DNA of 64,000 bases, taken from the NCBI GenBank assembly GCA_963729995.1, contig CAVSPF010000001.1, forward strand, positions 124,001 to 188,000, written 5' to 3'. Shown here one piece after another: positions 16,492-25,500 of the stretch (its first letter is position 1; the number at the start of each line of letters is the position of its first letter). Made by a program: the position numbers and the translations under genes. Origin of the DNA: VRUE01 sp963729995. GTDB lineage: Bacteria; Actinomycetota; Thermoleophilia; Solirubrobacterales; 70-9. The notes beneath the pieces were generated by a model that was given only the letters and a program-made list of their open reading frames with translations, did not search any database and was not told the DNA's origin.

Positions 16492-17367
16492 CTAACCGCC
16501 CTTGACGACGGTGATCGCGAGGCTGGTCGCCAGCTTGGCGGCGATGCCGGCGTAGACGGCGGCGTTGAGGAGAGGGTTGCGCCCAGGGGCCTCGAAGCGG
16601 CGGTAGAAGCGGCCCATGCCACGGTGGAAGGCGATCTCCTGCCTGGGCGCTCGCCGCCCGCCGCTGGAGCCCCCCTTGACATGCAGGGCCACCCCGGCTG
16701 GCTCGTAGAACACCTTCCAGCCGGCGTCCCAGAAGCGGTGGCACCAATCGAGGTCCTCCATGTAGAGCCAGTAGCCCTCGTCGAGCAGGCCGACATCGCG
16801 GACGGCCTCGGCCCGGCAGAGCATGAAGGCGCCGTTGACGGCGTCGACCTCCCCCGGCTCGTCGTCGCCGAGATGCGTGGCGCGGTACTGGCTCAGGGCG
16901 CCGGAGGCGTCCTCGGTCCGGCCGACGCCGGTGAAATGAGCGAGGGCGCTGAGCGGAGTCGGAAAGGAGCGCTTGCAGGCGTGGTCCAGCTCGCCTGTCT
17001 CGGTGATGAGCTTCACGCCGACCATGCCGATCCGCTCGTCCGAGCGCAGCCGCTCCAGAGCCGCATCGAGCGTGCCGGCGTGAACCTCGGTGTCGGGGTT
17101 GAGCAGCAGCACCGTGGCCGCGTCGGTCTCGCGCAGGACGAGGTTGTTGGCCGCGGAGAAGCCGATGTTCTCGCGGCGCAGCAGCCGGACCGGCGGGAAC
17201 TCGTGCGCCACCATGTCCGGCGTCCCGTCTGTGCTACCGCTGTCTACGACCGTCACGCGCGTCTCGCCATTGGCCGGATGCTCCTCCAGCGATTGCAGGC
17301 AGCGCCGCAGCAGCTCTTCGGCACCGTGGCTGACAATGACGACCTCGAGATCGAGCCGGTTCGACAC
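16492..17367 (-). CDS. Family-2 glycosyltransferase, WbbL-like (probable rhamnosyltransferase)
   Basis: 291 aa GT-A domain: VVIVSHGAEELLRRCL at the N-terminus, VVDSGSTDGT, NIGFSAANN, the donor-site LLLNPDTEV and YWLYMEDLDWCHRFWDAGW. This combination is typical of WbbL-type rhamnosyltransferases that add rhamnose to lipid-linked GlcNAc early in glycan synthesis. It faces the rml operon end-to-end and lies 10 bp after the initiating sugar-phosphate transferase gene on its own strand, so it may add the second sugar. A hydrophobic stretch near the C-terminus (AAVYAGIAAKLATSLAITVV) could anchor it to the membrane. Confidence 0.82.
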   Translation of the reverse strand: MSNRLDLEVVIVSHGAEELLRRCLQSLEEHPANGETRVTVVDSGSTDGTPDMVAHEFPPVRLLRRENIGFSAANNLVLRETDAATVLLLNPDTEVHAGTLDAALERLRSDERIGMVGVKLITETGELDHACKRSFPTPLSALAHFTGVGRTEDASGALSQYRATHLGDDEPGEVDAVNGAFMLCRAEAVRDVGLLDEGYWLYMEDLDWCHRFWDAGWKVFYEPAGVALHVKGGSSGGRRAPRQEIAFHRGMGRFYRRFEAPGRNPLLNAAVYAGIAAKLATSLAITVVKGG

Positions 17368-17377
17368 AGTGGGAGCC

Positions 17378-18898
17378 TCAGTAGGCGCCGTCGCCGCGCA
17401 GGATCGCGGCGGGGGTGCGGAGCAGGATGGCCAGGTCGCCGGTGATGGAGAGGTTGTCGAGGTAGTCGCGCTCCATCGCCAGGCGCTCCTCGAAGGTCAG
17501 GTAACCCCGGCCGTAGACCTGCATCGGCCCGGTCATTCCCGGCTTGACCGCGAGGCGAATGCGCTGGCGTTCGTCATACAGGGCCACCACCGCCTCCTCC
17601 TCCGGTCGTGGCCCGACCAGTGACATCTTGCCCGTCAACACGTTGACGAATTGGGGCAGCTCGTCGAGGCTGAACCTGCGCAGGACCCGCCCGACGCGCG
17701 TCACGCGCGGGTCGTCGACGATCTTGAAGGCCGGCTCGTCGAGCTTCTTGAGGTCGAGCAGCTCGCCGAGCTGCTCCTCGGCGCCCGGCACCATGGTGCG
17801 GAACTTGACCATCGTGAACGGCTTGCCGTCCCTGCCGGCGCGCCGTTGGCGGAAGAGGACGGGCGGCCCGGAATCGACCAGGACGAGCAGCGCGATCGCC
17901 AGGATCGCAGGGGAGAGGACGAACAACATCGTCGCCGAGACGGCCACGTCCATCGCCCGCTTCAGCGCCTCGGTCGAGCGCGACGGGTCCGAGAAGCGGA
18001 AATCGAGGACGGGCAGCTCGGCGAGCCGGTTCAGCTCGATTCCGGGGCCCAGCAGCCCGAAGTGCTGCGGGAGGAAGGTCAGGCTCAGCCCCGCCGCCTT
18101 GCAGTCGTCGATCAGCTGCTCGGCCGCCGCCTCGTTCATGTCCAGCTCGGTGACGATCACCCTCTCGATGTCGTGCTCCTGCGCCACGCGCGAGATGTCA
18201 GCGACCGAGCCGAGGCGCGGCAGCCTGCCCGCTTCCGTCTCGCCGGTGTCGGCGTCGCCGGGCAGCGCCAGGTAGCCGGCCAGGTGCAGGCGCGTCTCCG
18301 GGTGCGTGGCGATGCGCCGCGCCACCAGGTCCGCCGATCCGGGAGCCCCGATCACGACGCCGATCGCGCCGCCCGCCAGCCGGTGCCAGAAGAAGCGCAG
18401 CAGCGCCCGCGCCACGAAGCTGCCCAGCAGCGCGCCAACCCCGACGCCGATCGCGCTGACGATGCCGAGCGGCCCGGCCGGGCTCAGCGCCAGCAGCCCG
18501 TCCAGCGCCAGGGTGCCCACGACGGCGGCGGAGACCAGGGTGGGAAGCTCGTCCAGCGTGGTATGGCGGATGCGGCGATGATCGGCGTCGTAGAGCCCGT
18601 GCAGCTTCCCCACGACGATCCACACCGGGCTGAACATCGTCGCCCAGAACAGGGTGCTGATGTCGGTGGTCCGGCTGACGGCGGTGACCGCGCACAGGGT
18701 CGCGACCAGCGCCACCCAATCGCCTGTCGCCAGCAGCCTTCGCAGCAGCATTCCGCGGCGCCGGGCGCCGGCCGGCCCGGTCAGCCCAAACCGCACCGCC
18801 GCATCCGTACGGCCCGGCTGGGGGCGCAGAGGCGGCTGGCCTGACACCGCATCGCCCCGAGCCTTGCGGGCGGCCGCCTCCTGCGTCTTGCCGCTCAT
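17378..18898 (-). CDS. Polyprenyl-phosphate sugar-phosphate transferase (WcaJ/WbaP family)
   Basis: 506 aa. Initiates glycan assembly by moving a sugar-1-phosphate from a nucleotide sugar to undecaprenyl phosphate. The N-terminal half has four to five membrane segments and a nucleotide-binding-like cytoplasmic domain (about residues 165-280). The C-terminal catalytic domain shows KRAMDVAVSATMLF, VLFRQRRAGRDGKPF, KFRTM, FSLDELPQFVNVL and SLVGPRPE, the classical bacterial sugar transferase motifs. I used the ATG at 18898, which overlaps the stop of the upstream ligase gene by 4 bp; the open frame extends upstream to 19264 but inside that gene. Confidence 0.9.
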   Translation of the reverse strand: MSGKTQEAAARKARGDAVSGQPPLRPQPGRTDAAVRFGLTGPAGARRRGMLLRRLLATGDWVALVATLCAVTAVSRTTDISTLFWATMFSPVWIVVGKLHGLYDADHRRIRHTTLDELPTLVSAAVVGTLALDGLLALSPAGPLGIVSAIGVGVGALLGSFVARALLRFFWHRLAGGAIGVVIGAPGSADLVARRIATHPETRLHLAGYLALPGDADTGETEAGRLPRLGSVADISRVAQEHDIERVIVTELDMNEAAAEQLIDDCKAAGLSLTFLPQHFGLLGPGIELNRLAELPVLDFRFSDPSRSTEALKRAMDVAVSATMLFVLSPAILAIALLVLVDSGPPVLFRQRRAGRDGKPFTMVKFRTMVPGAEEQLGELLDLKKLDEPAFKIVDDPRVTRVGRVLRRFSLDELPQFVNVLTGKMSLVGPRPEEEAVVALYDERQRIRLAVKPGMTGPMQVYGRGYLTFEERLAMERDYLDNLSITGDLAILLRTPAAILRGDGAY

Positions 18899-20814
18899 TC
18901 GGGTGCCGTCTGCAGTTCCGGCTCCAGCGGGTTCAGCTGGCGAGCCCGTTCGAGGTCCGTCTTGGCGGCTGCGGCTTCGCCGGCCGCCATCTCGACCCTG
19001 TAGCGGAGGAAGTAGAGCTGCCAGTTGCGGTCTTCGCGGGAGATTGCCTGCGTGAATCGCTGCCTGGCGCTGGCGTAGTCGCGCTGGGTTTCCGCGAGCA
19101 GGCCGAGCTGAACATAGGGGGAGGCCGCCCAAGGCTCGATCGAGCGGGCGGTGTTGGCGTGACCGCTGGCGCTCGCGATGTCGCCGTTGGCGGCGGCGGT
19201 CTGACTGGCGTCGATCTCCCGATCCACCAGCAGCGGCCCGATCAGCAAGATTGCGGCGATCCACGCGGCGGCAAGCCCGCCGATTGCCAGCCCGAAACGC
19301 CGCCCCTCGGCGCCTCCGGGGCGGCCGTCGAGCCCCGGGACGTCGACCAGCTGAGCGCAGCGCGCGGCCACCAGCACGCCGGCGGCGAGGAAGAAGATCG
19401 CTCCCATCGCGGCGATCTCCCAGAACCAGTCGAAGCCGGCTCCGACCGCGAAGGCCAGCATCGCGGCAAAGAGGACTGCGTAGCGCTCTCGCTGTGCGGT
19501 GCCGGAGGCTGCGCGCCAGGCGGAGAAGCCCTGCCAGAGCAGCGTGCCGACCAGCGCCAGCACCAGCAGCCCGCCGACGACGCCGAGCTCGGCGAACGCC
19601 TCCAGGTACAGCGAGTGAGCGTCATGCACGGGATACACAATCGAGCGATGCTGATCCCACGAGAACTGGTAGGTGCCAGCTCCGGTGCCCAGCACTGGCT
19701 TTTCGGCGAAGGCGTCGACCGCGACGCGCCAGAAGTCGTGGCGGCCGGCGCCGGAGAGTTCGGAGAAGTGCTGCTGGGGCTGATTGGGGAGCTTGAGGAT
19801 GTCGCGAGTGGAGAACTGGCTCCAGGCGCGCCCGCCAACGGCGATTGCCGCCCCAATCGCGAGCACGGCCCCAACCGCGGCAATGCTCCGCAAGAAGGTT
19901 GGGTTGCGCGAGAGCCGCACCGCACGTCCGGTCAGCCGTCCGCCTCTTCGCTCCATCCAGCGCAGCCCCACGAACAGTGCCAGCGCCAGAGCGGTCCCGG
20001 CGAGCAGGATCAGCAGCACCGTTGCCCCCTGGTCAACGGATGTTTGACTGGCAATGTTGTTGGCGAGGCTGCGCCGCGCCTGTACCGCAAGCACCGCTGG
20101 CAGCGCTCCCAGCGCCCCGATCGCCAGCGTGCCCAGCAGCCAGAGGCGGTCCCGCGATAGGGCGATCAGGCATCCCGCGGCGACGACGAGAGCCAGCAGG
20201 CCGCCGCGCGAATAGGTGACATAGAGGGCGAGCAGAACAGCCGGCATCGCCGCCACCGAGAGCCAGCGCAGCCCCGCCCACGCAGCCCGCCGGCTGGCCC
20301 AGAGCAGCAGCGCGATTGCGATCCCGAAGGTCGCCCCGTTGGCGTTCCAGTAGCCGAGCGGATAACGGAGACGCGGCCCGCTGCCAAGCGAGTTACCGAC
20401 CTCGATCACATGCGGAAGAAGGCGGCTCCCCAGGCCCAGGAACGCAACTATCGCAAGGGCAATTGCAAGGCCTTCAGCGAAACGTTGGCGCCTTTCGTCG
20501 GTTTGGACGATGAGGAACGCGGCAAGGAAGATGGCGAGGTAGACGAGAACCCTGTCCGCCTCGATCATGCTCAGCTCGACCGACCCGGACCACGAGGATG
20601 AGACAGCAGACAGCAGCGCCAGACCACCGATCAGCCCGAGCGCCCAGTAGAGGGGGCGCCCCAGCTTCGCGCTCGTTCCAGTCCCCAGCACCAGCAGCGC
20701 GACGACCAGCAGCCACACGGCAAGCCCGGCAATGTGACGGGCCGTCAATTCGTAGCCACCCCCGGCCAGGGCCAGCCCGACGATCAGGCCAATCGGAGCA
20801 AGCAGCGCCGCCAT
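18895..20814 (-). CDS. O-antigen ligase/polymerase-type membrane protein with TPR-like C-terminus
   Basis: 639 aa with about twelve membrane segments. The large periplasmic/extracellular loop contains FAEKPVLGTGAGTYQF and VHDAHSLYLEAFAELG, matching the Wzy_C (WaaL/Wzy) signature with its conserved His. After the last membrane segment (about residue 545) come helical repeats (YVQLGLLAETQRDYASA...) resembling TPRs. Such proteins polymerise glycan repeats or attach them to an acceptor on the outer face of the membrane. Start chosen at the ATG 20814 (MAALLAP), just before the first membrane segment; 34 further codons upstream are basic and overlap the divergent gene. Confidence 0.85.
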   Translation of the reverse strand: MAALLAPIGLIVGLALAGGGYELTARHIAGLAVWLLVVALLVLGTGTSAKLGRPLYWALGLIGGLALLSAVSSSWSGSVELSMIEADRVLVYLAIFLAAFLIVQTDERRQRFAEGLAIALAIVAFLGLGSRLLPHVIEVGNSLGSGPRLRYPLGYWNANGATFGIAIALLLWASRRAAWAGLRWLSVAAMPAVLLALYVTYSRGGLLALVVAAGCLIALSRDRLWLLGTLAIGALGALPAVLAVQARRSLANNIASQTSVDQGATVLLILLAGTALALALFVGLRWMERRGGRLTGRAVRLSRNPTFLRSIAAVGAVLAIGAAIAVGGRAWSQFSTRDILKLPNQPQQHFSELSGAGRHDFWRVAVDAFAEKPVLGTGAGTYQFSWDQHRSIVYPVHDAHSLYLEAFAELGVVGGLLVLALVGTLLWQGFSAWRAASGTAQRERYAVLFAAMLAFAVGAGFDWFWEIAAMGAIFFLAAGVLVAARCAQLVDVPGLDGRPGGAEGRRFGLAIGGLAAAWIAAILLIGPLLVDREIDASQTAAANGDIASASGHANTARSIEPWAASPYVQLGLLAETQRDYASARQRFTQAISREDRNWQLYFLRYRVEMAAGEAAAAKTDLERARQLNPLEPELQTAPE

Positions 20815-20834
20815 TTGGTCTAACCTTGGGCGGG

Positions 20835-21353
20835 ATGATCGGGATGCGCCTCCGCTTCTCCCTGCCCTCGAGCGGCTCCTTTTTGCGCTTCCTGTCAGTG
20901 CTGGCTCTGCTCGCATTGGCCTGCTTTCCGGTGCTCGCTCACGCGGACTCGAGTGGGGTCCAGTATGAAAACGCGGTGCCCACGGTCACCGGCAAGCACC
21001 ATTCCGGAACTCCGGCGACATCCTCCGCTGTCGCGAACGGTGGCGCGTCGAAGCCGAGTCGGACCGGCTCGGGCGGTGCAGGATCTTCGTCGGGCGGTTC
21101 ATCCTCGGGCAAGTCGAATACGGCTGGCGGTAAGGGCGGCACGGGGCAGAGTAGCCCAGGCAATGCCCAGCAGCTGGGAACCCCAGCCGGTGAACCCGTG
21201 CCCATCTCGCACGGCAGCGGCGGCGCCTCCCCGCTTGTCCCCATCCTGATCGCCATCCTCGTGCTCGCGGCGATCTCGATCGGCGCGGTGATGATCAGGC
21301 AGCGCCGCCAGCGCGGCGCCTCCGGCGCCTCCGTCTCACCCAGGGCCGGCTGA
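20835..21353 (+). CDS. Small secreted Ser/Gly-rich protein with C-terminal membrane anchor
   Basis: 172 aa. A signal peptide (hydrophobic LSVLALLALACFPVLAHA, cleavage after AHA near residue 36) is followed by a low-complexity Gly/Ser/Thr/Lys region (about 50-130), then a single transmembrane segment (LVPILIAILVLAAISIGAVM) and a basic tail. Resembles a wall-spanning anchored protein; I recognise no family. It lies 4 bp before the secreted glycoside hydrolase gene, so they are cotranscribed. The start at 20835 is divergent from the ligase start with only 20 bp between. Confidence 0.65.
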   Translation: MIGMRLRFSLPSSGSFLRFLSVLALLALACFPVLAHADSSGVQYENAVPTVTGKHHSGTPATSSAVANGGASKPSRTGSGGAGSSSGGSSSGKSNTAGGKGGTGQSSPGNAQQLGTPAGEPVPISHGSGGASPLVPILIAILVLAAISIGAVMIRQRRQRGASGASVSPRAG

Positions 21354-21357
21354 CCCA

Positions 21358-22506
21358 ATGGGGGGGCAGCCGGCGAAGCGCCTAGTGAGGCAGACGCGTG
21401 CCTGGGCCGCGGTATTCGGCGTCGCGGCGGCGATCTCGGGTGTCCAGGCGTCAACCGCCCTGGCTCTTCCCGTCGATTTCTGGGGCGTTGCCCCACAGGC
21501 AACGCCCACCTTCGAACAGCTCGAGCGCATCAGGGCTGGCGGTGTCGAAAGCATCCGCCTTCCGATTGACTGGGCGACCGTGCAGCCAACCAAAGGCGGC
21601 CCACTCAATTGGGCCTTGCTGGACGAACAGGTTGGCAATGCGGCGGCGGCCGGCATCGATGTCCTCCCCTTCATCTCGGGCGCACCCACATGGGCGGTGC
21701 CGTCGGCATGGGTTCCGGGATCTCACCACTCGGCCCAGGCGCCGAAGAACCTGCCGGTAAGGGGTGGAGAGAGCAGCGCCTGGGCGAATTTTCTCGGCCT
21801 CGTCGTTGCCCGTTACGGCCCGAGCGGCAGCTTCTGGGCCCAGCACCCGGCGGTGCCGCAGCGGCCGATCCGGACTTGGCAGATTTGGAACGAGGAGAAC
21901 TTCAAGTACTTCGTCACGCAGCCGAATCCGGCCGAATACGCGAAGCTGGTCAAGGCCTCCTACGCGGCGATCAAGGGCGCCGATCCGGGCGCGAAGGTCG
22001 TGCTTGGCGGCATGTTCGCCTGGCCCAAGGAAGCGCGCTACAAACGCAGGCCGCGGCAGGCCTACTTCGCGGCCGAATTCCTCAAGCAGATGTACGCGAG
22101 CGCGCCGGGGATCAAGTCGAAGTTCGACGGTGTCGCTCTGCACCCTTACGCCAGCACGTACAAGAGCCTCCGGCCCCAGATCGAAGAAGTTCGCAGGGTG
22201 CTGATGGCAAACCACGACATCGGCACCGGCCTCTGGATCACCGAGATGGGCTGGAGCTCCCAGCCCGCGACCGCCGGCAACTCCTTTGCAAAGGGCCCGG
22301 CCGGCCAGGCTGCGCAGCTCAGGGGCGCGTTCACACTGCTCCGCGACAACCAGCGGAAGTGGCGGCTCCAGCGGGTCTACTGGTTCTCGGTTGACGACGA
22401 GCCGGGCGCCTGCAACTTCTGCGACGGCTCGGGGCTCTTTGGGCCGGGCTTCACGCCAAAGCCATCCTGGTACGCGTACGTGAAGTTCACCGGCGGCCGG
22501 CCCTAA
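21358..22506 (+). CDS. Secreted TIM-barrel glycoside hydrolase (GH39/GH5-like, PslG-type)
   Basis: 382 aa. Basic N-terminus plus hydrophobic stretch ending ASTALA (about residue 36) gives a signal peptide. The body is a clan-A (beta/alpha)8 barrel: WQIWNEEN carries the acid/base Glu179 and ITEMGWSS the nucleophile Glu296, with VALHPYAS and RLPIDWATVQP as supporting barrel motifs. Similar enzymes in polysaccharide operons, such as Pseudomonas PslG, hydrolyse the polymer being made. Its position straight after the ligase and transferase genes suggests trimming or length control of the same glycan; substrate not deducible. Confidence 0.82.
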   Translation: MGGQPAKRLVRQTRAWAAVFGVAAAISGVQASTALALPVDFWGVAPQATPTFEQLERIRAGGVESIRLPIDWATVQPTKGGPLNWALLDEQVGNAAAAGIDVLPFISGAPTWAVPSAWVPGSHHSAQAPKNLPVRGGESSAWANFLGLVVARYGPSGSFWAQHPAVPQRPIRTWQIWNEENFKYFVTQPNPAEYAKLVKASYAAIKGADPGAKVVLGGMFAWPKEARYKRRPRQAYFAAEFLKQMYASAPGIKSKFDGVALHPYASTYKSLRPQIEEVRRVLMANHDIGTGLWITEMGWSSQPATAGNSFAKGPAGQAAQLRGAFTLLRDNQRKWRLQRVYWFSVDDEPGACNFCDGSGLFGPGFTPKPSWYAYVKFTGGRP

Positions 22507-22571
22507 CGAACGTAGGTCCCGCTGCGCCGCCCTAACGTGCGCCCGGAGGTGCGGAGCGTAAGATCGGTCGG

Positions 22572-25500
22572 TTGGGAACCGATGCGAAATCGAGCGTGGA
22601 AGCCGGCCCGCTGGCACCGTTCAGCGACCCCGTTAGGCGCTGGTTCGAGGCCTCGTTCGAGAGGCCGACTCCGGCCCAGGTGGGTGGCTGGCAGGCGATC
22701 GGCGGCGGCGCCAACGCGCTGATCTGTGCCCCGACCGGTTCCGGCAAGACGCTTGCCGCGTTCCTCTGGGGGATCGACCGGCTCGCGCGGATGCCGGAGC
22801 GTGGCGGCGTGCGGATCGTCTACGTCTCTCCGCTCAAGGCCCTCTCCTACGACATCGAGCGCAACCTGCGTGCCCCGCTGCGCGGGATCGGCGCCGACAT
22901 CTCCGTTGGCCTGCGCACCGGCGACACCTCGCAGTCCGAACGGCGCGCGATGCGCAAATCGCCACCGGACATCCTCATAACCACACCCGAGTCGCTCTAC
23001 CTGATCCTCTCCTCGGGGGCTCGCGAGATCCTCACCACGGCCGAAGTGGCGATCGTCGACGAGATCCACGCCGTGGCCCAGTCCAAGCGCGGCTCCCACC
23101 TGGCGCTGACGTTGGAGCGGCTCGAGCATCTGGTCAGGGAGTCGGGGGAGGACTCGTCGGAGCAACAGCGGGGAGGCTCCGCCGAGTCCTCCCCCGACTC
23201 CCCAGTCCAACGGATCGGGCTCTCCGCGACGCAGCGCCCGCTGGAGCGGATTGCCCAGTTCCTCGTTGGGCCCAAGCGCGAGTGCGAGATCGTCGACGCC
23301 GGCCGCAACAAGGAGCTTGACCTTCAGATCGTCGTCCCGGTCGAGGACATGTCGGACCCCGGCACCCGACCTCCCGGCCCCGAGCCGGATCCGAACTTCG
23401 ACCCCGGCAGCAACCCGCGCTCGATCTGGCCCGCGATCTACCCCGAGTTGCTGAAGCTCGTCCGCGAACACCGGTCAACGATCATCTTCGTCAACGCCCG
23501 CAGAGGCGCAGAGCGCTTAGCCATGCGCCTCAACGAGCTGGCTGAGGAGGAGATTGCGCGTGCGCACCATGGATCGCTGTCCCACGAGGAGCGGACGGTG
23601 GTCGAGGAGCTGCTCAAGTCCGGGCAGCTCCCCTGCCTGGTCGCGACGTCGTCCCTGGAGCTGGGGATCGATATGGGCGCGGTCGACCTCGTGATCCAGG
23701 TCGAGTCGCCGAAGTCGGTCAGCCGTGGCCTGCAGCGGGTCGGGCGCGCCGGCCACTCCCTGGGGGAGGTCTCGCGCGGTCGCATCTTCCCCAAGTTCCG
23801 CGCCGACCTGCTCGAGTGCGCGGTGGTCGCGAAGCGGATGCGGGCGGGGGAGATCGAGGAGACCGTGATCCCGCAGAACCCGCTCGACGTGCTCGCCCAG
23901 CACCTGGTCTCGATGGCGGCCCTGGACGTATGGGACGTCGACGAGGTGGAGCGCCTCGTCACCGCCAGTGAGCCCTTCCACGACCTCTCCCGCGAGCAGC
24001 TGGAGAACGTCCTCGACATGCTCGACGGGCGCTACCCGTCCGACCGCTTCGCCGAGCTGCGCCCGCGGATCGTCTGGGACCGCACCGCCGGCACGATCCA
24101 CGGCCGCAAGGGCGCCCGCCAGCTGGTCGTCACCAACGCCGGCACGATCCCCGACCGTGGCCTCTACGGCGTCCACCTTCCCGACGGCCGCCGGGTCGGC
24201 GAGCTCGACGAGGAGATGGTCTACGAGGCGCGCCCCGGCCAGACCTTCCTGCTCGGCGCGACCACCTGGCGGATCGAGGAGATCACCCGCGACCGGGTGA
24301 TCGTCACCCCGGCCCCGGGCCTGCCCGGCGCCGTGCCCTTCTGGAAGGGAGACGGGATCGGCCGCCCCGCCGAGCTGGGCCGCGCGATCGGCGCCTTCGC
24401 CCGTGAGGCTGTTTCCCGCGACCCCGCCGAGCTGGCAGCCGACTACGACCTCGACCGCCGCGCCGCCGAGAACCTCGTCGCCTACCTGCGCGAGCAGCAG
24501 GCGGCGACCCGCGTTGTCCCCTCTGACGAGACGATCGTCGTCGAGCGCTTCCGGGACGAGATCGGCGACTGGCGCCTCTGCGTCCTCTCCCCCTACGGCG
24601 GCCGCGTCCACGCCGCCTGGGGCCTCGCTCTCGCGCAGAAGATCCGCTCCGAGCGCGGCCTCGAGGCCGACGCGATCTGGTCCGACGACGGCATCGTCGT
24701 CCACCTTCCCGACGCCGACGAGCCGCCCCCGGGCGACCTGGTCATGATCGAGCCCGACGAGCTGGAGGACCTGGTCGTGCGCGAGCTCTCGGGCTCGGCC
24801 CTGTTTGGCGCCCACTTCCGCGAGAACGCCGCCCGGTCCCTGCTCATCCCGCGCGCCTACCCGGGCAGGCGCACGCCGCTCTGGCAGCAGCGGCTGAAGT
24901 CGCAGAGCCTGCTGGAGGTGGCGCGCGACTTTCCCCGCTTCCCGGTCGTGCTGGAGACCTACCGCGAGTGCCTGCGCGACGTGCTCGACCTCCCCTCGCT
25001 GCGCGACATCCTGCGCGACCTCCACTCGCGCCGGCTCAGCCTCGTCGAGGTCGAGACCCCGACCGCCTCGCCCTTCGCCTCCTCGCTGCTCTTCGACTAC
25101 GTCGCGACGTACATGTATGAGGGGGACACACCGAACGCGGAGCGCCGCGCCGCCGCCCTGGCGCTGGATCGCGACCTGCTTCGCGAGCTGCTCGGCCAGG
25201 AGGAGCTGCGGGAGCTGATCGACCCCGCGGCGCTGGACGAGGTCGAGGCGCAGCTCCAGCACCGCGCCGAGGCCGGTCGCGCCGCCGACCGCGACGCTCT
25301 TCAGCAGGCCCTGCGCAACGTCGGCGACCTGACGGCGGAGGAGTGCGCCGAGCGCGTCGCCGAGGGCTACTCGGCCGCCTCGATGCTGGAGAAGCTGCTC
25401 GCCGAGCGCCGCGCCGCCCTGGTCCGGATCGGCGGCGAGGAGCGCTATATCGCCGCCGAGGACGCCGGGATGTACCGCGATGCGCTCGGCGTGCCGCCCC

